DNA of 64,000 nt, from assembly GCA_023954715.1 (NCBI GenBank), contig JAGSHD010000006.1, positions 196,515 through 260,514 on the forward strand, written 5' to 3'. The notes below the pieces were generated by a model. It made no database searches. It was not told the origin of the DNA and was given only the letters and a program-made list of their open reading frames with translations. Each line of letters begins with the position of its first letter. The first letter of the stretch is position 1. Below, piece after piece: positions 46,510-55,411 of the stretch. Origin of the DNA: Candidatus Cloacimonadota bacterium (GTDB lineage: Bacteria > Muiribacteriota > UBA6191). The position numbers and the translations under genes are program-made.

Positions 46510-48324
46510 TTGAAAGAAGCATACTTACTCACCAATCTATCAATCTTTTTTAAAGCTCTCTTTTTAGTGTGGCTTTGGATAGAGAGCTCCAATGTTCTTG
46601 AAAAAAGACTAAATGGTGGTTTGTTAAAACGTCTTTTACAACAAGGTACCATTGACGGCTTGTTTCTATTTGCTTTACTCAGCTATTTTATTCCAGATCG
46701 TAGCTTTCAATTTTATCTTCAAATACTTTTCATCCCTTTTTTAATCTTAGATGGCTTACTACCTAAACTCGAAACCAAAATGAAAGTCTTTTTTTGGGTA
46801 GAAATTGCAGTAGTCTTTGCCATAGTAAAATCTGGATTGGTGATCTCCTTTATAGGTAACCCCAGTGGTGGTTATTACTTCTTTGGAGATTCTTCCATCT
46901 TTATTAGTTTCTTTTGGTTTATTTTCTTTGTCTCTTTGATTAATCTCTTAAACCTCATCGAGGGACTTCTCTTTGGAATGACAAGTGTGCTTTGTATGAC
47001 GTTTTTAGTTGGCTTGTTTGTACAATCTACTACCAATCCAACTGCTCTTCCATTTGCCATAGTATTAACTGCTTTTTCTTTTTTACTCTGGTTATTCACC
47101 CTATTTAGAGTAAAAAAAGGAGTAACTTCACCTATTCTATCTTCTATTATTGCAATTTTGGTCGGAATGTTATCCATCATTGCCACCTCTAAAAAATTAG
47201 CATTAATTTCAATCTCTATCACTCTTGGAATCTTCTTGATTCCTATCGTTTTCTTTTCGTTTATTATCTATTTCACCCATTTTCTTTATAAACTTAAGCC
47301 AACAGAGTTTGCCGAGCAACCTCAAGTACTTTGGCGCTTCACTACCCGAACCGTAAATGCTTTTGCCTTAGTTGCAACCATTACCTTAAATGTAATCGTT
47401 TCTGTCATAGTTTTACATCCAAGTAAAGCCTGGTCTATCGCTATACTTTGTTTTTGCTTTCTCATATTTATTCGAATCACTCAACTCATTTTTATTAAAA
47501 ACTATAAAAAGTGTAAGGATATTATTTTTCCTCTAGAGGACTTCATCATTATGTTTGGAGTTAAGATTTTTCGTGGGCGCAAAAAGCGTGCTTTAGAGAT
47601 TGTAGACTCTTGTTTAAGCCAACCTTATTCTAAAATGCATCATTTAGTTACTCCCGATGCACTTTGCCTATATAAAACTGTGCATGACCCATACTTTAAA
47701 GATATCTTTCAAAAAGCTATGATGGCTATTCCCGATGGGGCTGGTGTTCTTTGGGCATCAATATTTTTATGTGAAAGACCAATATTACAACGTATTCCAG
47801 GCATTGAGTTTTCTAAAGATTTGTTTCAACTATCACAAGATAACAATTACAAAATTTTCTTTCTAGGTGCAAAACAAGAAACACTCACTAAAGCTTGTGA
47901 CAAAATTCAGTCAGAGTTTCCGCAGCTAAATATTGTCGGAAGTCAAAACGGCTACTTCAATCAAGATGAAGAAGACGCTATAATCCAAAACATTAATCAA
48001 CTAGAAGTTGACATCTTGTTTGTAGCTCTTGGTGTGCCTTTGCAGGAGTATTTTATAGATCGTAACCGAGATAAACTCAAAGTAAAACTCTGCGTGGGAG
48101 TTGGTGGATCTTTGGATGTTATGTCTGGTAATTTAAAACGATCCCCTAAATTTTTTCAAGACTATGGACTAGAGTGGCTGTACAGAACACTCAAAGAGCC
48201 TTGGAGAATCACACGAATTTTAGGACTTCCCCTCTTTATTTTATATATTTTAAAACAAAAATTGAAACAAGGCGATAAAGAAACCCTTGCCCTTCACGAA
48301 ATAACCAACTTAAATCAAGGATAA
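46510..48324 (+). CDS. Degenerate WecA/TagO-like membrane domain fused to TagA/WecG-family glycosyltransferase
   Basis: The 604-residue product has two parts. Residues 1-330 are polytopic, with the layout of polyprenyl-phosphate sugar-phosphate transferases (WecA/TagO/MraY): LILDGLLPKLETKMK around 78-92 corresponds to the conserved LLDD, and NLLNLIEGLLFGMTSV (145-160) to NAxNLIDGLDGLAAG. Key acids are lost: the second Asp of the DD pair is Gly82, and DGxD has become Glu151 with Leu154, so catalysis is unlikely. Residues about 345-590 are a GT26 domain with PDGAGVLWAS (Asp409), RIPGIEF, GVPLQEYFI and GLEWLYRTLKEPWRITR. It starts at TTG without a strong ribosome-binding site. Confidence 0.85.
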   Translation: MKEAYLLTNLSIFFKALFLVWLWIESSNVLEKRLNGGLLKRLLQQGTIDGLFLFALLSYFIPDRSFQFYLQILFIPFLILDGLLPKLETKMKVFFWVEIAVVFAIVKSGLVISFIGNPSGGYYFFGDSSIFISFFWFIFFVSLINLLNLIEGLLFGMTSVLCMTFLVGLFVQSTTNPTALPFAIVLTAFSFLLWLFTLFRVKKGVTSPILSSIIAILVGMLSIIATSKKLALISISITLGIFLIPIVFFSFIIYFTHFLYKLKPTEFAEQPQVLWRFTTRTVNAFALVATITLNVIVSVIVLHPSKAWSIAILCFCFLIFIRITQLIFIKNYKKCKDIIFPLEDFIIMFGVKIFRGRKKRALEIVDSCLSQPYSKMHHLVTPDALCLYKTVHDPYFKDIFQKAMMAIPDGAGVLWASIFLCERPILQRIPGIEFSKDLFQLSQDNNYKIFFLGAKQETLTKACDKIQSEFPQLNIVGSQNGYFNQDEEDAIIQNINQLEVDILFVALGVPLQEYFIDRNRDKLKVKLCVGVGGSLDVMSGNLKRSPKFFQDYGLEWLYRTLKEPWRITRILGLPLFILYILKQKLKQGDKETLALHEITNLNQG

Positions 48325-48325
48325 C

Positions 48326-49960
48326 ATGATTATGAAAATTATCTTTTACTTATTACCACTCTTACTATTAAGCATAACCTTCTCTAAAGACATCCATATT
48401 TTTTATAGTACGGATCTACATGGCTATGCCTTCCCATATCGTGATCAAAAGACTCATATAAAATATGGTAGTTTGGCCTCTATGGCTACTATCTTAGAGC
48501 AAAGACAAGCAGATAATAAATCCATCTTGTTTTTTGACTCGGGTGATGCTTTTCAAGGAACATTAATTGATAGAGTAACTCAAGGTCAGCTTATATCTGA
48601 CATTTTAAATGACCCTATTTTATCCTACACAGCAAGAGTACTTGGAAACCACGACTTTGACTATGGTACGCATATTACTCGTGAGCGTTTTTCTAGATCT
48701 AGCCATCCAATTATGGCACTTAATATTAAAGCTAAAAGCCCTATCATCTTAGATTATTTACACGATTATGCTTTAGTCAAAAGAGATGGCATCACATTTG
48801 GAATTTTTGGTTTGATTGATAAACATACACCTAAAAATCAAATCAAGTCTAACATTGAAGGGCTTGAATTTGAAGATGAGACAATTTATGTCAAAAAAAT
48901 GCCAAAATTTTTACGTGATAAAGGGGCCGACGTAGTTGTTATGCTTGCTCATATTGGTTTCTTTCGTACCAAAGCCTCACCTCATCAACATACAGTGAGT
49001 AATCGACCTCAATTGCTAAACCAGATTCTTACACAAGATGATCAAGATCCTGTGCATAACATAGATATTTTGTTAGATGGTCACTCCCATGATTTGATAT
49101 ATAAAGACTACCAAGAGGACCCATCCTCTAATAATGACAATACCATCATCACTCAAGCAGGATATTATGGGATGCATCTAGGGGAGTTAGTTGTGAGCTT
49201 TGAGGGTAAAGAGATTAAAAAAGTAAAGCAAGAGTTTCACTTATTAGATGTTAAAAAATATCCTCCTAGTAAAACCTTTTTAAATAAGTTTAGTAAATTG
49301 AGAGCTCAACAAATCAAACTCAATCAAAAATTAGTAGCCAAGGTTAAAAGAGGTTTTTTCTTAGAAAATGACATGGAAGCCAAACCACAAGCCAATGATG
49401 CAGTTAATCTTACTACTCAAGCCTACTATGAAATGGCACAATCTAAAGGTATGATCATTGATCTCGCTTTTGTTAATGTCTTTGGCGTACGAAATCACTT
49501 TTTTTCAAGAGTGGGTAAAATTACCTATTCTATGTTACATAAGGTCTCTCCCTTTCGAAATACTCTTCAAATATATGACCTAACGGGACAACAAATTTTA
49601 GATATCCTTAAACATAAAGGTAGACGACTCGGGTTTTACGGAGCGCAAATGAGCATCTCAAAAGAAGAGTATCTATCTCAAAAAGATGGCTACTCACCCA
49701 ATTCGTTCACTTTTATTAAAGATGGTGTACACACTAAACTTGAACTTAACAAAGTCTATAGAGTCATTTCTCCAAACTATACAGCCCAAACAGATAACTT
49801 TTTGATTCATAAATATAAGAAGAATGTAGAGAAAACAGATATTTTAGATATTGATGCTTTGCAGTCTTTTTTGAAGTCAGAAACTAAAAAAGACCCAAAA
49901 TTATCTTCTGATAAGTATCTCCTGCTGAAGGATAGAAGCCTGACAATAACAGATAGATAA
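48326..49960 (+). CDS. Secreted 5'-nucleotidase/2',3'-cyclic phosphodiesterase family metallophosphatase
   Basis: The 544-residue product has a signal peptide and is periplasmic or exported. Metallophosphatase motifs are complete: STDLHG (Asp30, His32), FFDSGDAFQGT, LGNHDFDYG, LAHIG and DGHSHDLIY, the two-metal site. The C-terminal domain of about 200 residues resembles the 5_nucleotid_C substrate domain, with LAFVNVFGVRNHF and VSPFRNTLQIYDLTG. It hydrolyses nucleotides or cyclic nucleotides in the UshA family, which would salvage phosphate or nucleosides. The gene starts one base after the glycosyltransferase stop. Residues 49 and 85 regions lack any obvious insertion. Confidence 0.9.
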   Translation: MIMKIIFYLLPLLLLSITFSKDIHIFYSTDLHGYAFPYRDQKTHIKYGSLASMATILEQRQADNKSILFFDSGDAFQGTLIDRVTQGQLISDILNDPILSYTARVLGNHDFDYGTHITRERFSRSSHPIMALNIKAKSPIILDYLHDYALVKRDGITFGIFGLIDKHTPKNQIKSNIEGLEFEDETIYVKKMPKFLRDKGADVVVMLAHIGFFRTKASPHQHTVSNRPQLLNQILTQDDQDPVHNIDILLDGHSHDLIYKDYQEDPSSNNDNTIITQAGYYGMHLGELVVSFEGKEIKKVKQEFHLLDVKKYPPSKTFLNKFSKLRAQQIKLNQKLVAKVKRGFFLENDMEAKPQANDAVNLTTQAYYEMAQSKGMIIDLAFVNVFGVRNHFFSRVGKITYSMLHKVSPFRNTLQIYDLTGQQILDILKHKGRRLGFYGAQMSISKEEYLSQKDGYSPNSFTFIKDGVHTKLELNKVYRVISPNYTAQTDNFLIHKYKKNVEKTDILDIDALQSFLKSETKKDPKLSSDKYLLLKDRSLTITDR

Positions 49961-50048
49961 TCCTTTATATTGTCATACATATAAAAGTTTAAGCTTTCGT
50001 ACTCTTTGTTTGATCTCACTTTCTTTTTAAGATTGTCGAAACAAAAGT

Positions 50049-51338
50049 GTGAGAGCTTTTACTTTATCTACATACTTTATATTTTTACATCTGTTTTTTT
50101 ATACAGTCTGCGCTGACTCTAGCCTTGTTTACGATGAGTTAATTCTAAAAGATAAATTTATAAACTCTATCAATAGCTCCTTAAAGTTCTTTGAGAATCG
50201 ACAAAACTCAGATGGTAGTTTCATTTATGATGTAGAACCATTTACAGGTCGTACCACTTATAAAGGAAACATGGTTCGTCAGGCCGGATCTTTGTTATCC
50301 CTAGCTTTTTCTTATGATGGAGTCAACAAAGATCAAAAACGTGTAATCGACAACTCAATCAGTTACTTTTTATCCAACGTCAGTGAGTTTTCATATAAGG
50401 GTAAAACTCTTATGATCATTTCTGAAAATAATGAAGCATATACGGGTACCATTTGTCTCTTTCTTTCAAGCTATTTCTATTTACACTCTCAATTCAAGGA
50501 TCAGTTTCCTATCAATAATAAGGCCTTTGTTGGTTTAATGAACACCTTAGAAGACTTTGTGAGTCCAAAGGGCGGGATTACAGAGTACATAAACATTAGT
50601 GAAACATATCTTGATCGTATTGGTAGAGGTTCTGAAATTTATGCTTCTTCTCAACATTTTCTCACTCTAGCCATTTTTCACTATGCTTTTAAACGATCTA
50701 AAATGAGCCCTACCCTAGCTACCTATTTAGATTTATACGACCGAGAGTGGGCTTATGGAGACATTATACCTAGTTACTTATGGGTAATGTTGTCTCATTT
50801 ATTTTTAAGTCGTCATGGGTTTCCTGATCAAATCAATCAAATTAAAGAAAATATTGAAAACCTACAGTCCTCCTATGATGACTTAGTAGGAATTAAGTAC
50901 ATCAAGAGTAACTATTGTACTCAACTAGAGGGTTTTTCTTATTATCTTTTGTATAAACAAGAAACGAATACACTGAATCGATTTTTATTTTACCGACTTA
51001 CCAAGCACTTAAGGTATAGTCTCAATTTTCAGATCACATCTGGCCTCAAGAAAGTCATCTCAAAAGTAGAAACTACACTTAAAAAACCTCAACACACTAT
51101 TGGAGGTTTCTGGCATAAACAGTCTGATGTATATCACACAAGAGTTGATTATACTCAACACTGTTTAAGTGCATATAATAGTCATCAAATGATTAGTAAC
51201 AATATGATTCGAGACGTCGAAGAATACGACGAGATCGAAAGACTCGCCCAAGTACGACAATTAGAAGTGGACGCTCGTAAGACCATTGAATACAAACGTA
51301 TGCATCGTGTTATCCCAAAAGTAATTAACAAATACTAA
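50049..51338 (+). CDS. Secreted alpha/alpha-toroid-like protein, unknown
   Basis: The 429-residue product begins with a signal peptide (MRAFTLSTYFIFLHLFFYTVCA). Repeated helical pairs (FINSINSSLKFFENRQNSDGSF, MVRQAGSLLSLAFSY, EAYTGTICLFLSSYF, HTRVDYTQHCLSAYN) suggest an alpha/alpha toroid like those of glycoside hydrolases, lyases and terpene-cyclase-like proteins. The QNSDGSF and GSLLSLAFS segments fit this. I cannot name an activity. It starts at GTG, without a clear ribosome-binding site. It follows the phosphoesterase gene by 88 bases and ends at a strong bidirectional terminator. Confidence 0.65.
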   Translation: MRAFTLSTYFIFLHLFFYTVCADSSLVYDELILKDKFINSINSSLKFFENRQNSDGSFIYDVEPFTGRTTYKGNMVRQAGSLLSLAFSYDGVNKDQKRVIDNSISYFLSNVSEFSYKGKTLMIISENNEAYTGTICLFLSSYFYLHSQFKDQFPINNKAFVGLMNTLEDFVSPKGGITEYINISETYLDRIGRGSEIYASSQHFLTLAIFHYAFKRSKMSPTLATYLDLYDREWAYGDIIPSYLWVMLSHLFLSRHGFPDQINQIKENIENLQSSYDDLVGIKYIKSNYCTQLEGFSYYLLYKQETNTLNRFLFYRLTKHLRYSLNFQITSGLKKVISKVETTLKKPQHTIGGFWHKQSDVYHTRVDYTQHCLSAYNSHQMISNNMIRDVEEYDEIERLAQVRQLEVDARKTIEYKRMHRVIPKVINKY

Positions 51339-51340
51339 AA

Positions 51341-51380
51341 AAAAATCCCTCTTAAGAAATTTTTCTTAAGAGGGATTTTT
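51341..51380. terminator. Bidirectional rho-independent terminator
   Basis: AAAAATCCCTCTTAAGAAA (51341-51359) and its exact reverse complement (51362-51380) form a perfect 19-bp palindrome flanked by A- and T-runs. It starts two bases after the toroid gene stop and lies 10 bases from the end of the minus-strand acyl-CoA dehydrogenase gene. It serves both convergent genes. Confidence 0.93.
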
Positions 51381-51389
51381 TTACAAATA

Positions 51390-52529
51390 TTACTTTAGCA
51401 TAGACTTTGCTATGACCATCTTTTGAACTTCAGATGTTCCTTCGCCAATCTCACAGAGTTTCATATCTCGATAGTATCTCTCAACGTGGTACTCTTCCAT
51501 GTATCCGTATCCACCTAAGATTTGTATCCCATCAGAACAAATTTTCATTCCTACTTCAGAAGCATGATATTTTGCAGTAGAAGCCTCTACACCAAAAGAC
51601 TTACCTTGGTCCTTTAAGTAAGCTGCTTGATGAACTAATAAACGTGCACCCTCTAAATCTGTAGCCATTTCAGCAATTTTAAACTGAATAGCTTGTAATT
51701 TAGAGATAGGTTTCCCAAACTGTACTCTCTCTTTTGCATGAGTAATACTATCTTCTAGAGCTCCTCGGGCCAAACCAACAGCCAATGCTCCGATTCCGAT
51801 ACGTCCGCCTTCTAAAACCTTCATAGTGTCGATAAATCCATGATTTAGCTCACCGACAAGATTTTCTTTTGGTACTTTTACATTTTCAAAAACTAGCTCA
51901 CGAGTATCAGAAGATCTCATTCCTAATTTGTCCATTTTTTCGCCTACGCTAAATCCTGGCATATCACTTTCTAAAACAAAAGCAGAGATTCCTTTATTTC
52001 CAAGGGATCTATCAGTCACGGCTAAGATTACAAAAGTCTTCCCTACTGAACCTTGAGTAATAAAAAGCTTTCCACCGTTGATTATCCAATGATCTCCGTC
52101 TAAAACAGCTGTAGTTTTCATACCAGATGCATCTGACCCAGAACCAGCTTCAGTAAGACCCCAACCACCAAGTTTTGTCGCACTAACCAAGTCTGGCATA
52201 TACTTGTCTTTTAACTCTTTTGATCCAAATTGTGCAATATGTCCGGTACATAACGAAGTGTGAGATGCAACCGTCAAGGCCAAAGAACCATCATATCTAG
52301 CTAGCTCTTCAATTGCTAATGCGAAAGAGATTGTATCTACTCCAGCACCACCGTATTCTTCTGGATAAACCATACCCATTAAACCTTGATCGGCCAATTG
52401 AGCGACTAAATCATGTGGAAACTCCATTGAAGCGTCTCGATCTAGAATACCTGGTTCAACATACTTTTTTGCAAAATCTCTAACCATATCTCGAATCATT
52501 TTTTGATCTTCTGTTAATTCAAAATTCAT
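51390..52529 (-). CDS. Acyl-CoA dehydrogenase 1
   Basis: A 379-residue flavoenzyme that makes the 2,3-double bond of an acyl-CoA and passes electrons to ETF. LTEAGSGSDASGMKT and WIINGGKLFITQG are family signatures; the FAD-binding QILGGYGYMEEYHVERYYRD precedes GEGTSEVQK, which holds the conserved Glu at the catalytic position used by short and medium-chain enzymes, and unlike isovaleryl-CoA dehydrogenase, which has Ala there. Chain-length specificity is not readable. It is the last gene of the operon with fixX and the second dehydrogenase upstream. Confidence 0.95.
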   Translation of the reverse strand: MNFELTEDQKMIRDMVRDFAKKYVEPGILDRDASMEFPHDLVAQLADQGLMGMVYPEEYGGAGVDTISFALAIEELARYDGSLALTVASHTSLCTGHIAQFGSKELKDKYMPDLVSATKLGGWGLTEAGSGSDASGMKTTAVLDGDHWIINGGKLFITQGSVGKTFVILAVTDRSLGNKGISAFVLESDMPGFSVGEKMDKLGMRSSDTRELVFENVKVPKENLVGELNHGFIDTMKVLEGGRIGIGALAVGLARGALEDSITHAKERVQFGKPISKLQAIQFKIAEMATDLEGARLLVHQAAYLKDQGKSFGVEASTAKYHASEVGMKICSDGIQILGGYGYMEEYHVERYYRDMKLCEIGEGTSEVQKMVIAKSMLK

Positions 52530-52561
52530 AGATTCTCCTTATAAAACGTATTAAAATCCGA

Positions 52562-53698
52562 TTATCGAATCATTTGTCGTGCAATTACAACTTTTTGTAT
52601 TTCTGATGTTCCTTCATAAATACTTGTAATTCTTGCATCTCTGTATAATTTTTCTATTTTATATTCACGAACATAACCGTTACCGCCGTGAATCTGTAAT
52701 GCCTCATCTACTATTTTCAAACAGTTTTCAGCAGCAAAGTATTTTGCCATTGATGCTGTTTTAGCGTAATTACTACCTGAGTCTTTAACAAAAGCAGCAT
52801 TCAAAGTCATTAGTTTTGAAGCTTCTAATAGTGTACCCATCTCAGCGATTTTATCCTGTATAACAGGTAATCTATTTAATGGTTTACCAAAAGCCTTTCG
52901 TTCAGCAGCATAAGCTAAAGCCTCGTCTAAAGCGGCCATTGATAAACCACAACATAAAGAAGCTATCCCAATACGTCCACTATTTAAACCGTTCATCATA
53001 ACTTTAAAACCATTTGTACCTGCAAGCATATTTGCCACGGGTACACGGACGTTTTCAAGAGTAACTTCGATTGTATTCGAAGCACATTGACCCATCTTGT
53101 GCTCAGGCTTACCTAAAATTAAACCTTCCGCATCTTTTTCTACTAAAAAGGCAGAAATCTCTTTTTTAGGCGCGTCTTTATCACTTGTCACGGCTGTTAC
53201 TATAAATACATTGGAGTAAGTACCATTTGTGATATACGCTTTTTTACCATTTAAAATATAGTCATCACCACTAAGCTTTGCTGTAGTCTTTTGGTTTTGT
53301 GCATCAGATCCCGCTTGAGGCTCTGTTAGACAAAATGCGCCTAAAGCTTCTCCTGAAGCTAAAGGTACCAAATACTTTTGCTTATTTTCTTCGCTGCCGT
53401 ATAGTCGTATGATTTCACAAACCAAATGATTTACACTCATAGTGACAGCAAAAGAACTACATCCTTTAGCGATCTCCATTACAGCCAAAGAATAAGAAAC
53501 AGTATCAAAACCTGCTCCTCCATATTCTTCTGGAATATTGACTCCCATAAGACCTAATTCACCCATTTCTTTAATGAGTTTTTCAGGAAATTCATGAGAT
53601 TCATCTAAGGCCATTGCAACAGGCTCAATCTTGCTTTTTGCAAAATCTCTAGCCATATCTTGGACCATTTTTTGATCTTCAGTAAGTGCAAAGTTCAT
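52562..53698 (-). CDS. Acyl-CoA dehydrogenase 2
   Basis: A 378-residue enzyme with CLTEPQAGSDAQNQKTTA, YILNGKKAYITNG and QIHGGNGYVREYKIEKLYRD followed by YEGTSEIQK, with the catalytic Glu. It resembles short-chain/butyryl-type acyl-CoA dehydrogenases at about 380 residues. Butyryl-CoA or a related branched acyl-CoA is a possible substrate, given that crotonyl-CoA is the lysine end product, but this is inference. It lies between dehydrogenase 1 (32-base gap) and fixX. Confidence 0.95.
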   Translation of the reverse strand: MNFALTEDQKMVQDMARDFAKSKIEPVAMALDESHEFPEKLIKEMGELGLMGVNIPEEYGGAGFDTVSYSLAVMEIAKGCSSFAVTMSVNHLVCEIIRLYGSEENKQKYLVPLASGEALGAFCLTEPQAGSDAQNQKTTAKLSGDDYILNGKKAYITNGTYSNVFIVTAVTSDKDAPKKEISAFLVEKDAEGLILGKPEHKMGQCASNTIEVTLENVRVPVANMLAGTNGFKVMMNGLNSGRIGIASLCCGLSMAALDEALAYAAERKAFGKPLNRLPVIQDKIAEMGTLLEASKLMTLNAAFVKDSGSNYAKTASMAKYFAAENCLKIVDEALQIHGGNGYVREYKIEKLYRDARITSIYEGTSEIQKVVIARQMIR

Positions 53699-53701
53699 AG
53701 T

Positions 53702-53980
53702 TTATCCTAATCTAAATGTAATGCCATGACCAGACTCTGGGAACTTCCAGGAGACAGCACCTTGATCGCATGCATGTAAACAAGTCCCACATTCGATGCA
53801 ATCTTCATACTGAAAGGCCATCTTATCATTTACAATCTCAAAACACTTAGCAGGACAAACACGTGTAGTACATTTATGAGTACAAGTAGTATCACAAATA
53901 TCTGTTTCTACTGTAATATGAGGCTTTTTTGATAACTTCGTTTTGTTTGTAGCTAAACGATCTTTTACAGACATACTCAT
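53702..53980 (-). CDS. fixX: FixX-like ferredoxin, partner of FixC
   Basis: A 92-residue iron-sulfur protein. The ATG at 53980 overlaps the fixC stop as ATGA and has GGGAGGA eight bases upstream; the frame is open another 14 codons. It has a FixX-type C-terminus, CIECGTCLHACDQGAVSW, with CxxCxxC, plus upstream cysteines (CDTTC, CTTRVCPAKC), and ends GHGITFRLG as in FixX and the ferredoxin domain of ETF-quinone oxidoreductase. It carries electrons from FixC to quinone. It is probably translated with fixC. Confidence 0.93.
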   Translation of the reverse strand: MSMSVKDRLATNKTKLSKKPHITVETDICDTTCTHKCTTRVCPAKCFEIVNDKMAFQYEDCIECGTCLHACDQGAVSWKFPESGHGITFRLG

Positions 53981-55308
53981 AATGAAAGTCCTCCCTGAAT
54001 CGAAGTCTTCATTAAATCCCAATAGGATAGGTCAGACTCATCTACAGCTTTTTTAATTATGTCTCTAGTTTTTTTCTTTTCTTGTCCATCAACTAAGAAA
54101 ACATCATTCATTATTGAATTAACTAAGTCAGGATATTTTTTGAACATATCTGGGTTATGAATAAAGTGAAAGGCACCTTGAAAGTTTCTTAAGTCTTTCA
54201 TTACGTAAGACTCACTTAATCTATCTTGATATGACTTTAAACTAGCTTTGGAGAAATCTCTCTTCTTTTTTGCTTCGATAATAGCTAATGCAGCCTGTCT
54301 ACCAGACTCCATCGCCAAATTCATTCCTTCAATTGATTTACCAGTATTTAAAACAAGTCCAGCAGCATCCCCAACAACTACAGCACCATCTGTGTATAGT
54401 TGTTTAGGAATCATATCTATATCCCCAACAGGTACTACATGGGCAGAATACTCTACCATTTTTCCACCTTTTAAAAGTGGTTTGATACTAGTATGATCTT
54501 TGAATGAATCTAACAAATCATAGACTGTTTCATTGGAGTCTCGTAGATCTTTTATTCCAAGAACTAAACCAAGCGAGATTGAATCTTTATTAGTATATAA
54601 AAATCCACCCCCCTCTATGCCTTTAGTACATCCAACAAATTCGTTTGATACGCCTTCTAGTCCATCTAACTGAAATTTTGCCTCTAGTAGATCTTGATCA
54701 TATTGCCATACTTCTTTGATACCAGTTGCTACATATTTAGCGTCAACGATTTCTTTTTGAAGTCCAATAGATCGAGTCAATAACGAATTTACACCTTCTG
54801 CTAAAATAACGCAGTCTGATTCAAATTCATCTTCTCCCGCTCGGATACCACAAACTTTACCATCTTTTATGATTAGCTCTTCTACCATTACTTCAGTAGC
54901 AACAAAAGAGTCTTCAGCAAAGTCAGACTTAGCAATAGACTCTTCGACCTGCTCACCTAACCATCTATCAAATTTTGATCTAAGTACAGAAACACCATTA
55001 TATGGTACATTATCATACTTTTGAGACTTGTAATCGATCGAAAATGAAGAATCATCCGACATAAAGCTCAATCGACGTCTATTTATAAAGCGTTCGAAAG
55101 GAGGGTTTTCTAAGGTATTTTTCAACTCAGGGAAGATTTCCCATGGAGTTGGTCCATACAATACACCGCCTGATACGTTTTTACTTCCTGTCCATTCACC
55201 TTTTTCAACAAGAAGAATTTTCATATTATTATCAGCAAGTACTTTTGCAGCTGCACATCCAGCTACTCCACCACCTACAATAATACAGTCAAACTTTTCA
55301 TCTTCCAT
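53977..55308 (-). CDS. fixC: FixC-type electron-transfer flavoprotein:quinone oxidoreductase
   Basis: A 443-residue flavoprotein that takes electrons from ETF and reduces the quinone pool. The FAD-binding CIIVGGGVAGCAAAKVLADN begins the sequence; GVLYGPTPWEIFPELKN and GDAAGLVLNTGKSIEGMNLA are FixC/ETF-QO signatures. The protein lacks the C-terminal ferredoxin domain of mitochondrial ETF-QO, which is here a separate protein, fixX. It follows etfA after 103 bases. That context, with a respiratory TCA cycle, suggests a role in acyl-CoA oxidation rather than nitrogen fixation. Confidence 0.93.
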   Translation of the reverse strand: MEDEKFDCIIVGGGVAGCAAAKVLADNNMKILLVEKGEWTGSKNVSGGVLYGPTPWEIFPELKNTLENPPFERFINRRRLSFMSDDSSFSIDYKSQKYDNVPYNGVSVLRSKFDRWLGEQVEESIAKSDFAEDSFVATEVMVEELIIKDGKVCGIRAGEDEFESDCVILAEGVNSLLTRSIGLQKEIVDAKYVATGIKEVWQYDQDLLEAKFQLDGLEGVSNEFVGCTKGIEGGGFLYTNKDSISLGLVLGIKDLRDSNETVYDLLDSFKDHTSIKPLLKGGKMVEYSAHVVPVGDIDMIPKQLYTDGAVVVGDAAGLVLNTGKSIEGMNLAMESGRQAALAIIEAKKKRDFSKASLKSYQDRLSESYVMKDLRNFQGAFHFIHNPDMFKKYPDLVNSIMNDVFLVDGQEKKKTRDIIKKAVDESDLSYWDLMKTSIQGGLSL

Positions 55309-55325
55309 TTTTAACCTTTTCTATG

Positions 55326-55397
55326 CTTCTGAAAAAATTAAGCCATTTCAGAAGAACTCACTATAATGTTATGAGGCAGATAAAAAATCTACCTCAT
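55326..55397 (-). other. Two hairpins in the etfA-fixC gap
   Basis: CTTCTGAAA (55326-55334) pairs perfectly with TTTCAGAAG (55346-55354). A second stem, ATGAGG-C-AGAT (55371-55381), pairs with ATCT-A-CCTCAT (55387-55397) around five A residues. Neither is followed by a U-tract, so they are not ordinary terminators. They may be processing or stabilising sites that set different levels of etfBA and fixCX. Confidence 0.5.
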
Positions 55398-55411
55398 TAT
55401 GTATAAAACTA

